The position numbers were made by a program, and so were the translations under genes. Shown here in pieces: positions 15,384 through 21,108 of a stretch of 27,788 nt of DNA. Source of the DNA: CAYJRR01 sp964372275 [NCBI: uncultured bacterium] (GTDB taxonomy: Bacteria; CAYJRR01). Location: positions 8,652 through 36,439 of the forward strand of contig CAYJRR010000035.1 of the NCBI GenBank assembly GCA_964372275.1, given 5' to 3'. Under the pieces are notes generated by a model that saw only the letters and a program-made list of their open reading frames with translations, was not told the DNA's origin and did not search any database. Numbering within the stretch: position 1 is the stretch's first letter; each line of letters opens with the position of its first letter.

Positions 15384-16747
15384 TCCTGCAAGGTCGGACC
15401 CATCACCATCGTGCGGCCGTCGCCGGACGGACGAAGGATGACCCGTGCGGTAGCGGGCCGTGTCTCGAAGAGCGCCCTCCCCGGCAACGGACCTCGTTCG
15501 GCGATCGGCGTCGCTTCGACCGCGGCCGCCTGCGCGCGCGGCCGGAAAGAGATGCGCACGTCCCACATCTGGTCACCGGGGACGAGCTGGCCGTCGACGA
15601 CTCCGACCACCAGACTCCGTCGGACGCCATCCACCGGTGCCGCATCGCGTACCAGAACGCGTCCTTCGGCCACCACCGACGGCCCGCCCGAATCGGTCGG
15701 CGCGATCGGCGCGGGTGCCGCGTGTGCGCGGACGAGGGCCGCGGCATGCGCCGACGGATCGTAGAGGCGCGAGATACCTCCCGCACGCCGCGCCCCATAG
15801 GCCGTCATCCCGGCCCAGAAGATCAGCTGCGATGCCGCCCACGCTCGCTCCGACGCGGATAGGCGCGGCCAATCGCTCGCCAGCGTGTGTGCCTGGTTGG
15901 CGACCGACACGGTGCTCGCCACCTGGGAGCCGACCGCGATGACGCCGGCGACGCGCGCCAGCTCGGCGCCCTCCCGCGCTCCACTCGAGAGGACGGCGGC
16001 CGCACCGGCGCTCGCGGCGAGAGAGGATAGGCCGAGAGTCGAAGCGCCGAGCTGGATCCACTGGCTTCGCGCGTCGCGACTCGCCCACGGCCGAAGCGTC
16101 TCGCCGTGAGCGAATCGGTCGTACAGACCGGACCCGCCGCGGTACGCGCCCCACGCCATGAACGCGGCGCCCGCTATCGGGACGATTGCGCCGCCCGTTC
16201 CGACGATCGCGGCCACTCCGACCGCGACGCCGCCGACCCCCGCGGTGACGTCCGCCGCCCGCCCGAGCCGCTCCGACAGCGAGTCGATCGTCCCTGGCGT
16301 CGCGCGCGACTCCGGTTCCGCCCGGCAGGTCGTACCGACATCGCCACGTCGCGGAAATGTCATGCGTCCGCGGGGAAGCCGGTTGTTCCGCTTCCAGTCT
16401 TCGAAGTCACGGTAGCGGCGACCACCATGGTCGACGTATGCCACCCTGCCGCCGGCCTGGGTCACGCGGTAGATCGGGACGAGAATCGTCTCCCCGTTCG
16501 AAACGACGGAGACCGGGAGCGTCCGCACACGCGCGCCCGCGCCCATCCGCACGATTTGGGACGTGGCCTCCACCGTGCGCGAAGGAAACAACTCCGCGCA
16601 CGGATCGTTCGCCGCTGCAATGGCGACGAGATCGCGGATCGTCGCGTGCTGATTACCGTCCTCGCAGGGCTCCATGGCATCGCGTGCCTGCGCAGCCGAG
16701 CTGGCGAGCACGAACGCCGCCGTGAGCGCCGCCATCGTTCGTTTCAT
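15215..16747 (-). CDS. Secreted protein of unknown function, DUF4781-like central region
   Basis: The 510-residue product has a clear signal peptide (MKRTMAALTAAFVLASSAAQA, cut before RDAMEP). An N-terminal region has VPIYRVTQAGGRVAYVDHGG and RDFEDWKRNNRLP. Residues about 155-340 alternate Gly/Ala-rich hydrophobic helices with YRGGSGLYDRFAHGETL and DARSQWIQLGASTLGLSSLAASAG, which resemble the DUF4781 family as I remember it; I could not search it. The C-terminal 150 residues are probably beta-rich (DQMWDVRISFRPR, LPGRALFETRPATARVILRPSGDGR) and are not assigned. The hydrophobic central helices may insert into a membrane. It lies 102 bases after gluQ in the same direction without a visible promoter or terminator, and its last 169 bases overlap the convergent M16 gene. 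No function is proposed. Confidence 0.7.
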   Translation of the reverse strand: MKRTMAALTAAFVLASSAAQARDAMEPCEDGNQHATIRDLVAIAAANDPCAELFPSRTVEATSQIVRMGAGARVRTLPVSVVSNGETILVPIYRVTQAGGRVAYVDHGGRRYRDFEDWKRNNRLPRGRMTFPRRGDVGTTCRAEPESRATPGTIDSLSERLGRAADVTAGVGGVAVGVAAIVGTGGAIVPIAGAAFMAWGAYRGGSGLYDRFAHGETLRPWASRDARSQWIQLGASTLGLSSLAASAGAAAVLSSGAREGAELARVAGVIAVGSQVASTVSVANQAHTLASDWPRLSASERAWAASQLIFWAGMTAYGARRAGGISRLYDPSAHAAALVRAHAAPAPIAPTDSGGPSVVAEGRVLVRDAAPVDGVRRSLVVGVVDGQLVPGDQMWDVRISFRPRAQAAAVEATPIAERGPLPGRALFETRPATARVILRPSGDGRTMVMGPTLQDYGFGSGGVVWDGDVVLAPIRKYEILSSADLEGVRVDQLLMSGILEDPGRFTRPIR

Positions 16748-16849
16748 GGAATCCGTACGGGTGCAGGAGATGTGCCGCGGAAATCGCCGCTGGCGCGGGT
16801 TCGATTCCGGACGACGCTGGCAAGACGTGTTTTCGATCCGGATGCGCCT

Positions 16850-17857
16850 CTAGCCACCCGGCCGCGAATCGCCGTCGAACGCGACGACGACCGGCTCATG
16901 ACCGATATCGGCCGGGTCGAAGCCGACCAGCAGCTCCCGCGGAGTGACGATCGAGCCTGCATCGCACAATCCCGCCGACGCGGCGAGGGCACCGACGACT
17001 CTCGCGCCGTCGTACCCCGCCGCGCGAAGGTCGGCGAGCGACGCGGGGCGATTGCGCTTGGCGAGCCGCCCCCCGGCCGGAGAAAGAACCAGCGGCACGT
17101 GTCCGAACGCTGGCGGCTCGCGACCGAGCGCCCGGTGGAGCGCGATCTGCCGAGGCGTCGACGGGAGGAGGTCGTCGCCGCGCCAGACGTGGGTGATCCC
17201 CATCGCGCCGTCGTCGACCACCACCGCCAGCTGGTAGGCGGCGACGCCGTCGCCCCGGCGAAGGACGAAGTCGTCGATCGGCCGCGGTCCGATCTCGCCT
17301 GCGACCTCGTCCTGGAAACCGATCGGTCCGCCCGTTCGGGCTCCCTCGGGGCCTCCCCGGACCCCTGCTTCGCCGGCGCGGAAGCGGATCGCGGCGCCTC
17401 GGCCGGCGGCGCGGGCGCGCGCCTCGGCCATCCCCGGCGGCAGGTCGCGGCAGGTTCCGGGATACCGCGGCCCCTCCGGATCGTCCCCTTGCGGCGCGCT
17501 CGCGGCCAACGCCACCTCGGCGCGCGAGCAGGCGCACGCGTAGGCGCGGCCGTCCGCCGCGAGCCGTTCCAACGCCGCGGCATAGTGCGCCGTCCGCTCG
17601 CTCTGCCGGTACGGCCCGAACGGACCGCCGACGTCCGGCCCCTCGTCCCAGTCGAGCCACAGCCACCGGAGATCGCCGGCGATCGACGCCTCCGCGCCGG
17701 CGACGACCCGCGCCCGGTCGAGGTCCTCGATGCGAAGCACCATCGTCCCGCCGGCCGACCGGACGCGAAGCCAGGCGAGCAGCGCCGTGCGCGCGTTCCC
17801 GAGGTGCATCGCTCCGGTCGGACTCGGCGCGAAGCGCCCTCGGACGGTCGCGTTCAG
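16850..17857 (-). CDS. gluQ: Glutamyl-queuosine tRNA(Asp) synthetase, probable CTG start
   Basis: This truncated class I glutamyl-tRNA synthetase paralogue activates glutamate and attaches it to the queuosine base at the wobble position of tRNA-Asp. At 335 residues it lacks the anticodon-binding half of GluRS. The HIGH-type motif is APSPTGAMHLGNART (10-24), followed by LRIEDLDRAR. The zinc site typical of GluQ is present: Cys108 and Cys110 (YACAC), Tyr132 and Cys136 (RYPGTC). The KMSKS equivalent is RLAKRN. The reading frame has no ATG, GTG or TTG close to the conserved N-terminus. The only candidate is CTG at 17857, whose last two bases lie in the yqgE TGA, giving CTGA; this equals the ATGA/GTGA couplings elsewhere in the window. 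The next in-frame ATG (residue 17) would cut the active site. Confidence 0.9.
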   Translation of the reverse strand: MNATVRGRFAPSPTGAMHLGNARTALLAWLRVRSAGGTMVLRIEDLDRARVVAGAEASIAGDLRWLWLDWDEGPDVGGPFGPYRQSERTAHYAAALERLAADGRAYACACSRAEVALAASAPQGDDPEGPRYPGTCRDLPPGMAEARARAAGRGAAIRFRAGEAGVRGGPEGARTGGPIGFQDEVAGEIGPRPIDDFVLRRGDGVAAYQLAVVVDDGAMGITHVWRGDDLLPSTPRQIALHRALGREPPAFGHVPLVLSPAGGRLAKRNRPASLADLRAAGYDGARVVGALAASAGLCDAGSIVTPRELLVGFDPADIGHEPVVVAFDGDSRPGG

Positions 17858-18405
17858 TGGATCCCGGTTCCGATCGCCAGCCGCGTCGGGTCGACCCCCA
17901 TCTCGCGGAGGACCGCCGCCCACGCGTCGGAGGGGGCGGTGTCGAGGACGTGTTTCGGATCGGCCTCGACCGTCAGCCAGGATCCGGCCTCCAGCTCGCG
18001 CTCCAGCTGTCCCGCCCCCCAACCGGCGTAGCCGAGCATCAGTCGCAGCCGCTTGGTCCCGTCGGCCATCAGGTGGTTGAGGGTGGTGATCGAACCGGAG
18101 AGGACGAGCCCGCCCATCACCCGCTGCTTCTCCTCGACCGACTCGTCGTCATGGAGGATCCAGCCGCGCGACGGATCGACCGGTCCGCCGCGGAAGACCG
18201 AAGACTCCTTCACCCGGGAATGGCAAGGGAGACCGTGCTCGTGCGCGAACCCGCCGAGCGTCAAGGTCAGCGGCTGGTTCACCACCAGCCCCAGGGCGCC
18301 GGAGGCGTTGTGCTCCAGCAGGAGGACGACCGAGCGCGCGAAGTTCGGATCCCCGAGCTGCGGGATCGCGATCAGGAAGAGCGGATGGGGTCTGGGCGAG
18401 GTCAC
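17854..18405 (-). CDS. yqgE: YqgE/AlgH family protein
   Basis: The 183-residue product shows the family hallmarks: an N-terminal PLFLIAIPQLGDPNFARSVVLLLEHNASGALGLVVNQP-type region, VFRGGPVD, LVLSGS, LMLGYAGWGAGQLERELEAGSWLT and the DAWAAVLREMG helix near the end. The family is widespread, soluble, and structurally known, but its biochemical role is unsettled; AlgH of Pseudomonas was named for an effect on alginate. The GTG start at 18405 is preferred, with MTSPRPHPLFLIAIP as the N-terminus. There is no Shine-Dalgarno; a TAGAAT hexamer on the minus strand at 18431-18436 could be its -10. The stop overlaps the CTG of gluQ, so both are read from one transcript. Confidence 0.95.
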   Translation of the reverse strand: MTSPRPHPLFLIAIPQLGDPNFARSVVLLLEHNASGALGLVVNQPLTLTLGGFAHEHGLPCHSRVKESSVFRGGPVDPSRGWILHDDESVEEKQRVMGGLVLSGSITTLNHLMADGTKRLRLMLGYAGWGAGQLERELEAGSWLTVEADPKHVLDTAPSDAWAAVLREMGVDPTRLAIGTGIH

Positions 18406-18430
18406 CGGGCGTAGTGGGGGAACGATTCCG

Positions 18431-18436
18431 ATTCTA
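18431..18436 (-). promoter_or_regulatory. Putative -10 element (TAGAAT) for yqgE-gluQ
   Basis: TAGAAT on the minus strand lies 25 bases before the yqgE GTG, in the 104-base gap shared with queF. The hexamer 17 bases further upstream, GTGCCG, is a poor -35. Confidence 0.35.
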
Positions 18437-18496
18437 GCAGGCGCCTATGGGTGCGGCACAGACGGGGCGCGTTCGGCGCGAACCCGGGATTCGTGG

Positions 18497-18502
18497 TAGG
18501 AA
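18497..18502 (+). promoter_or_regulatory. Putative -10 element (TAGGAA) for queF-udk
   Basis: TAGGAA ends seven bases before the queF ATG at 18510 and no Shine-Dalgarno intervenes. The nearest -35-like hexamer (TTCGGC at 18472) is 19 bases away and weak. Listed because it repeats the TAGnnn spacing seen at other unit heads. Confidence 0.28.
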
Positions 18503-18509
18503 CGCGCGC

Positions 18510-18878
18510 ATGGCGCTTCGCAAGCGGGTCTCGACCGTCCCCTCCAGGCGGCTGGAGACCTTCCCGAACCCCAAGCCGGAGAGGGAGTACGAGATCCGCT
18601 TCGACTGTCCGGAGTTCACCTGCGTCTGCCCGATGACCGGGCAGCCCGACTTCGCCACGATCCGCATCGCCTACGTCCCCGACCGGCGCTGCGTGGAGCT
18701 CAAGAGCCTGAAGCTCTACCTCTGGTCGTTCCGCGACGAAGGGGCGTTCCACGAAGCGGTCGTCAACCGGATCCTCGACGACCTGGTCGTCGCGCTGCGA
18801 CCGCGCCGCGCCACCGTCGTCGGCGACTTCCTCGTGCGCGGCGGGATCCACACCGTCGTCGAAGCCCGCCATCCGTGA
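18510..18878 (+). CDS. queF: NADPH-dependent preQ0 reductase QueF (type I)
   Basis: QueF reduces 7-cyano-7-deazaguanine (preQ0) to preQ1, the base inserted into tRNA on the way to queuosine. The 122-residue product, starting MALRKRVS, has the type I size. The catalytic Cys and Asp lie in [10 protein letters not shown], within [19 protein letters not shown]; the NADPH-region motif [16 protein letters not shown] follows, then the conserved [12 protein letters not shown]. The open frame extends upstream to 18447, but the extra 21 residues ([11 protein letters not shown] and so on) are not part of the family. It is divergent from yqgE-gluQ and its TGA overlaps the GTG of udk as GTGA. gluQ, the enzyme that later modifies queuosine in tRNA-Asp, lies just across the divergent gap. 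Confidence 0.97.
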   Translation: MALRKRVSTVPSRRLETFPNPKPEREYEIRFDCPEFTCVCPMTGQPDFATIRIAYVPDRRCVELKSLKLYLWSFRDEGAFHEAVVNRILDDLVVALRPRRATVVGDFLVRGGIHTVVEARHP

Positions 18879-19531
18879 ACGATCCGCGCGTTCGTCGATC
18901 GCTGGTGATCGGGATCGCCGGTGGGACAGGCTCGGGGAAGTCGACGATCGCGCGGAACCTGGCGGCCGGTCTCCCGCCGGGGTCGGTCTCGGTGATCGAC
19001 CACGACGCCTACTACCGCGATCTGGCCGACCGGCCGTTCGAGGAACGGGAGCGGGTCAACTTCGACCACCCGGACAGCCTGGAGACCGAGCTTCTGGTGC
19101 GGCACCTCGACCTGCTCCGGTCGGGAGCCGCCGCGGACGTCCCGCAGTACGACTTCCGCACCCACACCCGCCGTCCCGACACGCGGCGGGTCGAGGCGAC
19201 GCCGCTGGTGATCGTGGAAGGGATCCTCACCTTCGTCGACGAGCGGCTGCGGGAGCGGCTCGACGTGAAGATCTTCGTCGACACCGATCCCGACATCCGC
19301 GTCTTCCGCCGCATCCGGCGCGATCTGGAGCAGCGCGGGCGCTCGTTCCAGTCGATCCGCGATCAGTACTACCGCACCGTTCGCCCGATGCACCTGCAGT
19401 TCGTCGAGCCGTCGAAACGCTGGGCCGACCTGATCGTGCCGGAGGGCGGAAACAACCGCGTGGCGCTCGACCTGATCCTGGGAAAGTTATGGACCGTCCT
19501 CGCACCCGATCTGCCCGCACGCTCCTCCTGA
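18875..19531 (+). CDS. udk: Uridine kinase
   Basis: The 218-residue protein has the P-loop [12 protein letters not shown] (13-24), [11 protein letters not shown], the substrate region [32 protein letters not shown] and [24 protein letters not shown], which together are diagnostic of uridine kinase. It phosphorylates uridine and cytidine to UMP and CMP in pyrimidine salvage, in the cytoplasm. The start is a GTG in the four-base overlap with queF; the stop at 19531 lies inside the following lipoprotein gene. The sequence after about residue 190 matches the C-terminal helix ([17 protein letters not shown]). Confidence 0.96.
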   Translation: MNDPRVRRSLVIGIAGGTGSGKSTIARNLAAGLPPGSVSVIDHDAYYRDLADRPFEERERVNFDHPDSLETELLVRHLDLLRSGAAADVPQYDFRTHTRRPDTRRVEATPLVIVEGILTFVDERLRERLDVKIFVDTDPDIRVFRRIRRDLEQRGRSFQSIRDQYYRTVRPMHLQFVEPSKRWADLIVPEGGNNRVALDLILGKLWTVLAPDLPARSS

Positions 19532-19866
19532 TCCTGCTGGCGGCGGCCTCCGTCGGCGCATGCCGCCGGACCGGGGTCGAGCGGCGCTGCGAGGCCTGCA
19601 TCGAACGCGACGGATCGACGTGGTGCGGCCGCGCGGCCGTCGACCTCGGCAAGCGACCCGGCGCCTCCGAGGGCGAGGTGAAGCTGGACGCCGGCCGCGC
19701 CGCCTGCGTGGAGTTGGCGGCGCGGAAAGGGGGCGGCTACGCCGGCCCGCTCTTCGAGAAGGCCCGGAGCGAGTGCGAAGCGTCGGTGCGCCCGGCCGAC
19801 CTCCGCCGCGCCACCTGCGAGGACAGAGCCTTCAGCGTGCCGTGGAATCCGCGGGACGGCCTCTGA
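19489..19866 (+). CDS. Small cysteine-containing lipoprotein, unknown function
   Basis: The 125-residue product has a textbook lipoprotein leader: Arg-rich start ([10 protein letters not shown]), hydrophobic [11 protein letters not shown] and lipobox VGAC, so Cys25 is the lipid anchor. The mature part has six further cysteines (CEAC near 34-37, STWC, AAC, SEC, ATC), which could form disulfides or bind a metal; the spacing does not match a family I know. The gene starts 43 bases inside udk and ends 35 bases inside the convergent flippase-like gene, so it is squeezed at both ends. It would be read with queF and udk. Confidence 0.68.
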   Translation: MDRPRTRSARTLLLILLAAASVGACRRTGVERRCEACIERDGSTWCGRAAVDLGKRPGASEGEVKLDAGRAACVELAARKGGGYAGPLFEKARSECEASVRPADLRRATCEDRAFSVPWNPRDGL

Positions 19867-20842
19867 CCACGCGGTGGAACCACCAGCCGAACGGCAGGGG
19901 CGCCCAGAGCGAGAGCGCGTGGAAGGCGAGCGTCACCGCCACGGCCGTCGCCGGCCGGACGCCGAATCCGGTGAACAGCCCACCGAGCCCGAGCTCGAGC
20001 GTTCCCGGAACGACGACGATCTGCGCCAGGATCGTCGCCATCGTGTAACCGGTCGACGCGAGGAGCATCGACGCGCGCGATCCGAGCCCGTGGAAGAGCG
20101 CCCAGAGCGTGAGCCCGTCCGCCCAAAGGAGCGCCAGCTCCGCCAGGCAGACGGCGGCCAGCACGCGCCACGAGAGGACCGACGTCCCGCCAGCTTCGCG
20201 TAACCGTTGCGCGTCGAGCAGCAGGGCCCGTGTGTCGACCCCGCGCGCCATCCATTGCGGCGCCTTCGACAGCAGTCGGACGAACCCCTCGGCGATCGCC
20301 ACCGGCGTGCGCAATGCGCGGCGGACGGCGAGCGCGACGATTGCCGCGACTCCCGACAGCGCCAGCGCCGGGCCGACGATCGGCATCCCGGCGAGATCGC
20401 CGCCGAGCGCGGCCCGCCCGAGGACCGCCGCGGCGAAGACGACGAGCATCGCCAGATAGGCGGCGCGCTCCACCAGCACGATCAGCGCCCCCGTTCCCAC
20501 CGGGATCCCCTGGCGACTCATCGCCTGCACCAGGAACAGGTTCCCCGAGAGACCCGCCGACGGCACCGCCGAGTTCACGAAGAGGTTGACGACCGCGAGC
20601 CGGACCGCGAATCCGAATCCGAGGCGCATCCGCAGCGCGCCGGAGAGCAGCGCGTAGACGGCGCCCACCGCGAGGTAGGTCACGCCCTGGAGCGCGATCG
20701 CCAACAGCAGCCACGCCGGCCGGACGTTTCGGAGCGTCTGGGCGCCGCGCCCCACCTCCTCCCGCTGCGCCACGGCGAAGGCGGCCAGCAGGACCACCAG
20801 CACCAGCGGGACGGCCGGCACGTTCCGGGAACCGATCCGCAC
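19832..20842 (-). CDS. Flippase-like integral membrane protein (LPG_synthase_TM / UPF0104 type)
   Basis: With a GTG start at 20842 the protein has 336 residues and about eight hydrophobic helices. The segments NLFVNSAVPSAGLSGNLFLVQAMSRQGIPVGTGALIVLVERAAYLAML and AQIVVVPGTLELGLGGLFTGFGV match the membrane domain shared by lysylphosphatidylglycerol synthases and stand-alone lipid or glycolipid flippase-like proteins. There is no C-terminal aminoacyl-transfer domain, so it is not a full MprF. An upstream ATG (20938) is in frame, but it would put 32 hydrophilic residues, and the opposite promoter, inside the gene; the GTG at 20842 sits seven bases after a TAGCAC hexamer and directly before the first helix. 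The lipid handled is unknown. It converges on the small lipoprotein gene with a 35-base overlap. Confidence 0.82.
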   Translation of the reverse strand: MRIGSRNVPAVPLVLVVLLAAFAVAQREEVGRGAQTLRNVRPAWLLLAIALQGVTYLAVGAVYALLSGALRMRLGFGFAVRLAVVNLFVNSAVPSAGLSGNLFLVQAMSRQGIPVGTGALIVLVERAAYLAMLVVFAAAVLGRAALGGDLAGMPIVGPALALSGVAAIVALAVRRALRTPVAIAEGFVRLLSKAPQWMARGVDTRALLLDAQRLREAGGTSVLSWRVLAAVCLAELALLWADGLTLWALFHGLGSRASMLLASTGYTMATILAQIVVVPGTLELGLGGLFTGFGVRPATAVAVTLAFHALSLWAPLPFGWWFHRVVRGRPADSTAR

Positions 20843-20849
20843 CGCGTTG

Positions 20850-20877
20850 GTGCTAGGCGCGCAGGAGGACGCAGCAA
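20850..20877 (-). promoter_or_regulatory. Promoter for the flippase-like gene, apparently leaderless
   Basis: On the minus strand TTGCTG (20877-20872) and TAGCAC (20855-20850) are 16 bases apart, and seven bases separate the -10 from GTG 20842. There is no Shine-Dalgarno. Confidence 0.4.
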
Positions 20878-20893
20878 CGTCGGCCGGAGCGGG

Positions 20894-20923
20894 TTGACAG
20901 TGGTGCGCGCCGTCCCCTAGCCT
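20894..20923 (+). promoter_or_regulatory. Strong promoter for the tiny basic protein, apparently leaderless
   Basis: A perfect -35 TTGACA (20894-20899) is followed after 18 bases by TAGCCT (20918-20923), or after 17 by CTAGCC. The ATG at 20932 comes eight bases after the -10, so the predicted transcript would start within a base or two of the start codon. This is the only consensus -35 I found in the window at correct spacing. Confidence 0.6.
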
Positions 20924-20931
20924 GCGAACCC

Positions 20932-21099
20932 ATGGCACGTTCCAAGTCGAAGCACGTCCGCATGAAGATGCGCCGCCGGGTGAAGCACAAGCAGCGCATG
21001 AAGCGCCGGAAGGCCGCGCTGAAGGCGGCGCTCGCCAAGGCCCCGCCGAAGGTCAAGCCCGCCGCCAAGGCGCCGGCCAAGGCGGCCGCGAAGAAGTAG
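20932..21099 (+). CDS. 55-residue highly basic protein, possibly ribosome- or nucleic acid-associated
   Basis: This gene is too short for most gene callers. It encodes MARSKSKHVRMKMRRRVKHK (first 20 residues), then QRMKRRKAALKAALAKAPPK and a tail of Pro/Ala/Lys (VKPAAKAPAKAAAKK). About half the residues are Lys or Arg, and the only acidic charge is the C-terminus. The front half, Arg/Lys/His/Met-rich without hydrophobic core, resembles very small ribosomal proteins and RNA-binding peptides; the tail resembles the Ala/Lys/Pro ends of histone-H1-like bacterial proteins. No family is asserted. Support for reality: a consensus promoter placed exactly at its ATG, a proper stop nine bases before the convergent gene's stop, and start-to-stop codon use typical of this genome. 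Confidence 0.72.
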   Translation: MARSKSKHVRMKMRRRVKHKQRMKRRKAALKAALAKAPPKVKPAAKAPAKAAAKK

Positions 21100-21108
21100 C
21101 GCGGACCG

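Noticed and set aside
16798-16808. GGTTCGATTCC, which looks like a tRNA T-loop, in the gap between gluQ and the DUF4781-like gene
   Set aside because: The flanking bases do not form a five-pair T-stem and no acceptor, D or anticodon arm can be drawn around it on either strand.
19832-20842. Full MprF-type lysylphosphatidylglycerol synthase
   Set aside because: Only the membrane domain is present; the C-terminal aminoacyl-transfer domain is missing, so only a flippase-like role is supported.
20843-20938. The longer start of the flippase-like protein at ATG 20938
   Set aside because: It would include 32 hydrophilic residues, and the stretch carries the divergent promoters and the start of the tiny basic gene.
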